Of a stretch of DNA of 8,749 nucleotides, positions 1 through 6,600 are shown one piece after another; within the stretch, counting starts at the first letter, position 1, and each line of letters starts with the position of its first letter. The notes below the pieces were generated by a model, which saw only the letters and a list, made by a program, of their open reading frames with translations, was not told the DNA's origin and made no database searches. The DNA is from JBJXFK01 sp046155505 (GTDB lineage: Bacteria; Planctomycetota; Phycisphaerae; UBA1845; Fen-1342), in NCBI GenBank assembly GCA_046155505.1, contig JBJXFK010000101.1, forward strand, positions 1 through 8,749. The letters are read 5' to 3'. The position numbers and the translations under genes were made by a program.

Positions 1-523
1 TTCGCGGCGCGACCAAGCCCGGCACGCCCAATTCCCACTCGGTGTGCGTCGCCCAGCCGCGCGCCAGCTCCACCGCTGCCGCAAGCGCCCGCTCGCTCCG
101 CCGCTGAAATAGAAAACCGTCGACGGCCGAGTGCATCGCCGCGATCGACGCCGACGATTCGTCCAGTCCGCGATGCGCCATGCCCATCGCCAGCAGCAAT
201 TCGGGGTTGTCGGCCATCGCCGGTTCGTCGGCGACGATCTGCGCAAATCGCGCTCGTCCGGCCAGCCACTCGTCACGCAGCGCGCCGCGCATCAGCAGCA
301 TCGCCTCGAACGCCCGCGCCTGACGCTGAATCGCCGGCTCGCGAAAATCGGCGAGCACCTGCGCCACGCGCCGCTGCGCCTGCTGCATATCGCCCGCGTA
401 GTACGCATCAAACGCGGGTGACAACTCCACCGCCCAGTCGGGCGGCGGTGCCGCGCGCAGCGACGATACGTTCGTGCAAATCAAAACGGCTATAACGATC
501 GCGCCCGGGCGGGTGAGTTTCAT
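1..523 (-). CDS. Exported helical (TPR-like) protein, N-terminal part, runs off left edge
   Basis: Reading the minus strand from the ATG at 523 gives 174 codons without a stop up to the window edge, so only the N-terminal part is present. The start MKLTRPGAIVIAVLIC and following residues form a signal peptide: basic n-region, hydrophobic core at about residues 8-16, likely cleavage after SLRA near residue 24. No lipobox is seen, so it should be secreted to the periplasm or envelope. The mature part is Ala/Arg/Glu-rich and helical, with a segment at about residues 41-55 (AYYAGDMQQAQRRVAQVL) resembling a TPR-type helix pair. I do not recognise a specific family. The gap to the upstream RNase H-like gene is 48 bases and there is no Shine-Dalgarno; a TACAAT box sits six bases before the ATG, suggesting its own, leaderless transcript. 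The reading frame and signal peptide are seen directly; the TPR reading is inference. Confidence 0.8.
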   Translation of the reverse strand, partial: MKLTRPGAIVIAVLICTNVSSLRAAPPPDWAVELSPAFDAYYAGDMQQAQRRVAQVLADFREPAIQRQARAFEAMLLMRGALRDEWLAGRARFAQIVADEPAMADNPELLLAMGMAHRGLDESSASIAAMHSAVDGFLFQRRSERALAAAVELARGWATHTEWELGVPGLVAPR

Positions 524-529
524 AGTTCA

Positions 530-535
530 ATTGTA
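530..535 (-). promoter_or_regulatory. Candidate -10 box (TACAAT) of the left-edge gene
   Basis: On the minus strand TACAAT is followed by six bases (TGAACT) and then the ATG at 523. Transcription would start at or next to the start codon. No convincing -35 box is seen 16-18 bases upstream, and no Shine-Dalgarno lies between the box and the ATG. The same six-base spacing occurs before the lipoprotein gene at 3605. Confidence 0.4.
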
Positions 536-571
536 CGGAGTGCAAAAAGTCGCGACGAGCGGCGGACTCGC

Positions 572-1531
572 TCACTTCGCCCGCACAAACTGCTCCACCG
601 GCACGCCCGCCTGTCGCAGCACCGGGTCAATGTCCCGCAGGAAACGCTGCGCATCAACGTAATACCCCGCCGTCGGCTGCACCGTCGGCAGCAGCGTCTT
701 CCAAAACGCGTTGAATCGCTGCATCAACGCCTCGCGCAGATATTTGGCCGTCATGCTGGCCAGCGCGACGCCCATATGCCGTTGATCCGCCTCGGTCGAA
801 AAGTCGATGAACCAATCGCTGCGATCGTTGGCCACGCGATAGCGGCTAGTCGTCTCCGACTGCTCGAGCACATGCACGCCGCGCTCGGGAAACGTCATCG
901 CGAGCAGCGCGCGATAGTCGCTCCGCCCGCCGAGCCGATCCACATGCACATGCACGTCACTGTCGCCGCCCAGCTTCACCGCTTGATCAATCAGCGTGAA
1001 CACCTGCTCGATCAGCACCGCCGCCTTGTTCCGCGTGGCGGCGACGCGCGTGTTGTACTGCCGTTCGCCGACGACCATCGCCCGCATCGTGCGAATTCGC
1101 ACGCCCGCCGCGTTCATCGTGTCGCGCAGTCGATCCGAAACCGCCTCGAATTTCGACTTGCCCGGATCGATCGGCAGCGGCACTTCCAGCTCGCGATACC
1201 ACGGCAATGCCTGCAACGAGAACACGCTGCCGCCCAGCGCGCCGATCAATCCGGCGAGCGAACCCATCTCCAGACCCGCAACACGCGCAAACGCCAGCAC
1301 GCTGCGTTCAAGCGTGTGAATACCGTCGTCGCGGTGATACGCCGCCTTCGAATCGTCGACGACCACGCGCCAATCGGCTTTCCGCCCCGCGCGGCAAACG
1401 CAACCATCGAGCGCCTTCCAGAAGTCCAATTCGTCCGCGCCGCGATCCACCTGCCACACCGTCGCGCCCACCACCAGCGGGCCCAGCGTCGGGCCATACC
1501 CCGCTTCGTCGATGCCGACCACCAGCGGCAT
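572..1531 (-). CDS. Divergent RNase HII/HIII-like protein
   Basis: This 319-residue protein has the RNase H2-type motifs in order. GIDEAGYGPTLGPLVVGATV at residues 6-25 supplies acidic D8-E9. DSK is at 60-62. The hydrophobic strand DVHVHVDRLGG carries D198, and SMTAKYLREALM at 259-270 carries E267. Homologues cut RNA in RNA-DNA hybrids or at embedded ribonucleotides. Two features are atypical. The junction-sensing GRG (HII) or GKG (HIII) is GYG, and the fourth acidic residue is Glu as in RNase HIII, not Asp as in HII. It is also longer than usual RNase HII (about 200-260 residues), with an extra region at about 85-190. I chose ATG at 1531, one base after the stop of the permease gene; a TTG at 1546 would add five residues. 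Membership of the fold is well supported; activity is inference. Confidence 0.85.
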   Translation of the reverse strand: MPLVVGIDEAGYGPTLGPLVVGATVWQVDRGADELDFWKALDGCVCRAGRKADWRVVVDDSKAAYHRDDGIHTLERSVLAFARVAGLEMGSLAGLIGALGGSVFSLQALPWYRELEVPLPIDPGKSKFEAVSDRLRDTMNAAGVRIRTMRAMVVGERQYNTRVAATRNKAAVLIEQVFTLIDQAVKLGGDSDVHVHVDRLGGRSDYRALLAMTFPERGVHVLEQSETTSRYRVANDRSDWFIDFSTEADQRHMGVALASMTAKYLREALMQRFNAFWKTLLPTVQPTAGYYVDAQRFLRDIDPVLRQAGVPVEQFVRAK

Positions 1532-1532
1532 C

Positions 1533-2378
1533 TCACCACCCCACAACGTAGAAGATGATCGCGAACACGCTGTCGGCAGCGATCAGTGCGACGATGCTCT
1601 TCACGACCGTCGTCGTCGTCGCGCGGCCCACGCCCTCGGCGCCACCCTGCACGCTCAAACCCTCGTAACAGGCGAGCGTTGCGATGATCATGCCAAACAC
1701 AAACGCCTTCGACAAACCTGTCCAGTAATCCGACACCTTCACCGCCGCCTGCGTCAGGTCGATGTACACCTGCGGCGAAACATCCAGCACAAACACCGAC
1801 GTAATGAACCCGCCCAGCACACCGACGAGATCGGCGAGCACCGTGAGCAGGATCATCATGATCGCCGTCGCGATCACGCGCGGCGCGACGAGAAAACGAA
1901 TCGGGTCCAGCGCGTGTGCCCGCAGCGCCTTGAGCTCTTCGCCCTCGACCATCGTGCCCAACTCGGCCGCGATCGATGCACCCGCGTAGCCGCTCAACAA
2001 AATCGCCGTCAACAGCGGCCCAAGCTCGCGAAAAACGGCGATGCCGACGACATCCGCCATGCGCTCAATTTGACCATATGAGTCAAGCACCGGCGCGAGA
2101 TTCAGCGCCAGGATCATGCCAATGAATAGCTGCACAAGCATGACAATCGGAATGCTGCGCACGCCGAAGCGAAACGCCTGCGACGCGATCGCTTCGAGCT
2201 TTACCCTCGGGCCGGGCCGCACGATGCCGCGCACACTTCGATCGGCGACGTTTCCGATGAGTCGAAAAAAACCGCCGACATACGTAACGCCTGCCGCGAG
2301 CGTCTCGAACGCGCCGCGCAAACTCGCACCGACCGACTCGGGAATGCGCAGCAGCAGCGGCGTGCGCGGCTCGCTCAT
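1533..2378 (-). CDS. mlaE: MlaE/YrbE-family ABC transporter permease
   Basis: This 281-residue inner-membrane protein is a clear MlaE-family permease, the membrane subunit of MCE/Mla systems that move phospholipids between the membranes. The family signature is complete: FRELGPLLTAILLSGYAGAS at residues 116-135, AAELGTMVEGEELKAL at 137-152 (the coupling region that contacts the ATPase), DPIRFLVAPR at 158-167, and YEGLSVQGGAEGVGRATT at 238-255. Hydrophobic segments lie at about 75-95, 120-135, 165-200, 222-238 and 258-281; the N-terminal amphipathic stretch at 15-45 is typical. Its ATG overlaps the STAS stop by four bases, so translation is coupled. No MlaF ATPase or MlaD/MCE gene is present in the window, so partners must be encoded elsewhere. 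A STAS neighbour recalls MlaB of the E. coli Mla complex. Confidence 0.95.
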   Translation of the reverse strand: MSEPRTPLLLRIPESVGASLRGAFETLAAGVTYVGGFFRLIGNVADRSVRGIVRPGPRVKLEAIASQAFRFGVRSIPIVMLVQLFIGMILALNLAPVLDSYGQIERMADVVGIAVFRELGPLLTAILLSGYAGASIAAELGTMVEGEELKALRAHALDPIRFLVAPRVIATAIMMILLTVLADLVGVLGGFITSVFVLDVSPQVYIDLTQAAVKVSDYWTGLSKAFVFGMIIATLACYEGLSVQGGAEGVGRATTTTVVKSIVALIAADSVFAIIFYVVGW

Positions 2379-2731
2379 GCCGACTTGGCCTCTTCCAGCG
2401 TCGCCACGATCGCCAGAAACTTGTCGAGCCGCGTGATCTCAAAAATGCTGCGCACGCGCGGCTGCAAGCCGAACAGCACGACCTTAGTCCCGCCGCGATC
2501 GGCCCGGCGCTTCATCTCAACGATTGTGCCCACACCCGACGAATCGACATAGGTCACGCCGGTCAAATCGAGGATAATCAGTTGCGATTTCCGCTCAAGC
2601 AGGCTCAGCAGCCCCGTGCGAAACGCCGGCGAACTGTTCAAGTCAATTTCGCCCGCGACGCGGAGAAGCGGCTGTCCATTCACCGTGTCATGCACAATGC
2701 TCAGCGGTTGCGGGGCTTTCATGGTCGTCAT
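2375..2731 (-). CDS. STAS-domain protein (anti-anti-sigma factor or MlaB-like)
   Basis: The 118 residues are a single STAS domain. GEIDLNSSPAFR at residues 27-38 matches the first conserved strand and helix, LIILDLTGVTYVDSSGVGTI at 51-70 carries the phosphorylation loop, and the C-terminal helix follows. S64, first serine of DSSG, aligns with phosphoserine 58 of Bacillus SpoIIAA, so phosphorylation by the kinase encoded just upstream is expected from family knowledge. The start at 2731 overlaps the kinase stop by four bases; Met4 is an alternative. Two roles are possible: a partner-switching antagonist that frees a sigma factor, or a regulatory subunit of the downstream MlaE transporter like MlaB. 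The serine favours the first, the coupling to mlaE the second, and both may hold. Confidence 0.92.
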   Translation of the reverse strand: MTTMKAPQPLSIVHDTVNGQPLLRVAGEIDLNSSPAFRTGLLSLLERKSQLIILDLTGVTYVDSSGVGTIVEMKRRADRGGTKVVLFGLQPRVRSIFEITRLDKFLAIVATLEEAKSA

Positions 2732-3180
2732 ACTTTCTCTCGGCCTTCGATGGCCTGCTCGTGGCGGCTCATCGTCAGCCGCATTCCGCCGCCGTCGGCG
2801 TGCTCGTAACAGGCATCGTCCATCAAACTACGAATCAGATGGACACCCAGCCCGCCCGGTCGCAGGTCTTCCAGATCGCGCCCGCAGATTTTTTCCAGCG
2901 GCACCTGTCTCGCCCAATCGCGAATCACCAGTTTCACGCCCGGCCCGCGCTCGTTCGCCGGCAGCGCCTCGACGTCGACGACGATCGGCCTGCCCGGCTC
3001 GCTCTGGTAGCCGTGTCGCACGACGTTGGTCAGCGCCTCATCGAGCGCGAGCACCACGTCGGCCGAGCCGTGCTCCGCCCAGCTGCGCTCGGTCAGCCAC
3101 TCGCGCAGCGTCTCGCGTACCGGCGGCAACTCGCGCGGATCGCTCGTGATCTCGATACGCATTCGGTCGGGATGATTCAT
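2728..3180 (-). CDS. RsbW/SpoIIAB-like serine kinase (anti-sigma factor), HATPase fold
   Basis: This 150-residue soluble protein has the GHKL ATP-binding fold of anti-sigma kinases. The N box is ALDEALTNVVRHGY at residues 45-58 (E48 and N52 for Mg-ATP), the G1 region is VIRDWARQ at 85-92 and the G2 box is RPGGLGVHLIRSLMDD at 107-122. Members bind a sigma factor and phosphorylate a STAS partner on serine; the STAS gene follows directly. In the G1 box the usual D-x-G reads D88-W-A90, a conservative change that may tune ATP binding. The ATG at 3180 overlaps the lipoprotein stop by four bases; Met7 is another possible start. No sigma factor gene is visible in the window. Function as a kinase is inferred from the family. 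Confidence 0.9.
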   Translation of the reverse strand: MNHPDRMRIEITSDPRELPPVRETLREWLTERSWAEHGSADVVLALDEALTNVVRHGYQSEPGRPIVVDVEALPANERGPGVKLVIRDWARQVPLEKICGRDLEDLRPGGLGVHLIRSLMDDACYEHADGGGMRLTMSRHEQAIEGREKV

Positions 3181-3605
3181 GCTCCGCCCGTCCGCACGCC
3201 CCCGCTCGCCGACGGAGCGTCCGACGGCGTCGCCGTTTCCGGCGGCTCAACGACCTGAGATCGTACCCGCAGGCGGCCCTCGCGCAGCGCCTCGCGCCAA
3301 CGCGAAATCGCCGCGGTCCGCTGCGACTCGGCGGCATGATACTGATAGCCGAACGATTCGCCGCAAAGTCGCTGCAGCGCAAGAATACCATACATCCGCA
3401 CCACGTCGTCTGAATCCTCGAGCAGATCGACGAGGGAATGGACAGCTTTCGGGTCGCCCGCCTCGGCCAGGAATGCAGCGGCGCGAGCACGTTCCAGCGC
3501 ACTCGCCGAGCGCAGCTGCTCGCGACGAGCCTGTTCCGACGCGCAGCCCGCCGTCCAAGCGGCAACCAGGCATACGCAAGACGCAACCCAAGCGGATTTG
3601 AACAC
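3177..3605 (-). CDS. Small HEAT-repeat lipoprotein
   Basis: With the GTG at 3605 as start this is a 142-residue lipoprotein. MFKSAWVASCVCLVAAWTAGC is a short lipoprotein signal peptide with lipobox TAGC, giving lipidated Cys21. Residues of the type LERARAAAFLAEAGDPKAVH followed by SLVDLLEDSDDVVRMYGILA form one HEAT-like helical repeat, a protein-binding scaffold. A Tyr/Trp-containing segment (SRWREALREG) and a Pro/Ser/Thr-rich tail follow. The frame is open further upstream to 3809, but that part is Arg-rich, overlaps ileS and would bury the signal peptide. The TATAAT box six bases before the GTG also supports this start. It is the first gene of a coupled row with kinase, STAS and MlaE, so it may anchor or sense for that system at the envelope; this is inference. 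Confidence 0.82.
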   Translation of the reverse strand: MFKSAWVASCVCLVAAWTAGCASEQARREQLRSASALERARAAAFLAEAGDPKAVHSLVDLLEDSDDVVRMYGILALQRLCGESFGYQYHAAESQRTAAISRWREALREGRLRVRSQVVEPPETATPSDAPSASGGVRTGGA

Positions 3606-3611
3606 GGCGGG

Positions 3612-3640
3612 ATTATACGACAGCGCCGCACCCGTGCTCA
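3612..3640 (-). promoter_or_regulatory. Promoter of the lipoprotein-kinase-STAS-mlaE row
   Basis: In the 58-base gap between ileS and the lipoprotein gene the minus strand has a perfect TATAAT (3617-3612). Seventeen bases upstream is TGAGCA (3640-3635), a weak -35 match that resembles the TAAGCA at the same spacing before the plus-strand gene at 7776. Only six bases (CCCGCC) separate TATAAT from the GTG start, so the message would begin at or next to the start codon and carry no ribosome binding site. Confidence 0.6.
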
Positions 3641-3663
3641 GGCGTTGCCACCGACATTCGGTT

Positions 3664-6600
3664 CTAAACCTGCACCACCGCAAGTTGCGCCGCCACGCCC
3701 TCGACCTCGATCGCTTTCGCCGAGCCGTGCGGTCCGTAGTTGAACCCACTCGCCAGGCACTCAGACGTAAGCAACGACTCAAATCGCCGCACAACTGCGA
3801 CAAACTCATCCGGCGCGTCGAGGTAAAGTGTCACCCGCGCCTCGTAGGCGAGGTTCTGCTCCTTGCGCTCCACCTGCACGAAATGGATGAGTTCGCGAAT
3901 GAGACCTTCGTCACGCAGTTCCGGCGTCAGTTCAGTGCTCAGCACCACCACGCCGCTGCGCCCCGGCGCGGCCGACCAGCCGGGTTTTGCTTCAAGCCGG
4001 ATTTCGACCTCGTCCGGCGAGAGCTCGACCGTTTGTCCGTCGATCGTCAACGACAATACACCGGTCGCAACGAGCGTCTTGCGCGCCACCGCCGGGTCGG
4101 CCAGCGCCGTCACCGCGGCCTTGATCCCCGGCACCAGCGCGCGATATTTCTTTCCGATGGCCGGGAAATTGGGCACAACTTTGTAACTGACGTACTGATC
4201 CGCCTCGTGCGTGAACTCGACTTCTTTCACGTTGAGCTCTTCGGCGATCAGCCCGCGATGAGCCTCCAACCAGTCCGCGTATTCCGGCTTGGCCAGCACC
4301 ACTTCGCAGCGCGACAACGGCTGCCGCACCTTTTTGGCCTCTTTCACCGTGCTCGCCGCCCGGGCCGCACGTCCCAGCGACGCGATCTCGCGCACGATGT
4401 TCATCTCCGCCGACAGCGTGTCGTTGCTATAGCGAATGTCCTCGGGCTTCATGTAATCGCACAGATGCACCGACTCGGGATCGCCCGGAACACGCAACGT
4501 CTGCCACATCGTCTCCGCAAAAAACGGCGTGAACGGCGCGATCAAGACGCTCAACGAACGCAGACAGCCGTAGAGCGTGTGGTAGGCGTCGAATTTTTCC
4601 TGATCGGCTGCGGAGAATGCAGAATGCGGAATGCTGAATGCAGAAGGGTCGCCCTTCGCCGAAGACGCCGCCGTAACGGACGCTCGTTCTGCATTCTGCA
4701 TTCTGAATTCTGCATTCTCAACCGGTCGCCAAAATCGATCCCGGCTGCGTCGCACGTACCAATTCGACAACGCCTCGACGAACTCGTTCAGCGCGCCCGC
4801 CGCCGGGAAATTCTCGAAGCGGTCCATCGACTCGCGCACTAAAACAACCGTGCGGCGAAGCTCGGTCGCGATCCAGCGGTCGAGCTCGCCGCGCTCGCTG
4901 GTCGGTCGCCAGGCCATCGGCGTCGCTTTGCCTGCCGTCGCACTGTGCGTGCCGGGGTCGCCGGCGGCCGCGAAATGCACCATGCCGACCTTGCTCGGAT
5001 CAAAGCCATCGATGCTGGCGTAGATCGTGAAGAAGCTGAGCACGTTGTAGAGTTTTACCAAAAACTCGCGCTGCGTCTCGCGGATCGCGGCTTCCTGAAA
5101 ACGCACGCTCGTCCACGGTGCTTGCGCGCTGTAGAAATACCAGCGCATCGCGTCGGCCCCGTAGCTGTCGAAAATGTACGAAGACTCCTTGAAGTTGCGG
5201 AGCTTCTTGGACATCTTGATGCCGTCTTCGCCGAGCATGTGGCCGAGGACGATGCAGGTCTTGTAGGGCAGCGGGTATTTTGGATTTTGTCCCCGCGCGC
5301 CGGGATTGGATTTTGGATTGCTGCCCTGAGCACCCGGGCCGAACATCATCGTGCTGATGCTCAATAGCCCATAAAACCACCCGCGCGTCTGGTCGATCGC
5401 CTCGCTGATGAAATCCGCCGGGAATCGCTCGGCGAATTTCTCGACGCTCCCCGCCACATGCGGGAATCCCCACTGCGCGAACGGCATACTCCCCGCGTCC
5501 CACCAACAATCGATCACCTCGGTCACGCGCCGCATGCGGGCTGCATTCGTGTTGTCTGTTCCCTGTTCCCTGTTCCCTGTTCCCTTTTCTCCGGCCCGTG
5601 TTCCGTTGCATGTACATGCGTACGTCCACTCATCAATGTACGGTTTATGCACCCGCAAATGATCCGGAAACTCCTCACCCTTGTGCTCGGCGACCTTGCG
5701 ATCCCAGTAGCCGCCGTCCGTCGCGCCCGCCTTCGCGGTCAACTCGGCGAACGAACCCATCGCCTCCATCTTGCCGCACTGCTCGCACACCCAGATCGGC
5801 AGCGGCGTGCCCCAATATCGCTCGCGCGACAGCGCCCAGTCGACGTTGTTCCGCAGAAAATCGCCGAACCGCCCTTCCTTGATGTGCTCGGGCAGCCAGT
5901 TGATCGCCGCGTTGTTCTTCAGGAACTCATCCTTGAACTGCGTCGTCCGCACGAACCAACCCTTGCGCGCATATTGAATGAGCGGATCATCCGGCGACTG
6001 CGGGCAATACGGATAGTCGTGGTTGTACTGCTCCTGATGCGCCAGCAGCGGCGTGCCCCAGGGCGTCTTGCGCTCATCGCGCAATTCGCGAATGATGTCC
6101 TTGTCGCATTCCCTCACCCAGCGGCCGCGATATTTCTCAGTCGCGTCTTTGGTAAAGTTGCCGTCCGGCGCGACGGCGCACAGCACCGGCAACGCCATCG
6201 GATTCACGAACCGCTTGCGCTCTTCCTGCAATAGGTTGAAATCGACCTCGCCGAACGCCGGCGCTTCGTGAACGAGGCCCGTGCCGCTATCGATGGTCAC
6301 AAAGTCCGCCGCCGTCACGCGCCAACCGATCGACGCCACGCGCCCGGCCTTCAGCTCGGACATGCGCTCGCCCATCGGCAACTCGGCCTGCCCCTGCTCA
6401 AACGGCGTATCAAACGGCGTCGGTTCCGGCTTGGTGTTGTAATACACATCCGCCAACGGCGGCACATAGCGCAGCCCGATCAAATCGCTGCCCTTGCACG
6501 TACCGACCACCGTTAACTCGCGCTTCAGCTTCTTGCCGATCGCCTCAACCAGCGCAGCCGCGACGATCAGATATTCGTTCTCATTCTCGTCATGCACCTT

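Noticed and set aside
776..1558. 260-codon plus-strand open frame opposite the RNase H-like gene
   Set aside because: Antisense to a frame with all RNase H2 motifs; Arg/His-rich composition typical of shadows.
3606..3809. Longer N-terminus for the lipoprotein, overlapping ileS
   Set aside because: It would bury the signal peptide and lipobox and spans the TATAAT promoter; composition is Arg/Trp-rich shadow of ileS.
3598..4842. 414-codon plus-strand open frame opposite ileS
   Set aside because: It is Arg/His-rich, fully antisense to the conserved ileS frame, has no family motifs and runs through the repeat element; a high-GC shadow.
5557..5584. CRISPR-like tandem repeat
   Set aside because: Units are seven bases with no spacers and lie inside a coding frame.
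5608..5619. Perfect 12-bp palindrome GCATGTACATGC in ileS
   Set aside because: It encodes conserved-looking residues (YACTC turn) and is short enough to be chance; no second copy seen.
5458..6234. 258-codon plus-strand open frame opposite ileS
   Set aside because: Arg-rich shadow of ileS with repeat-derived peptide at its start; no motif or ribosome binding site.
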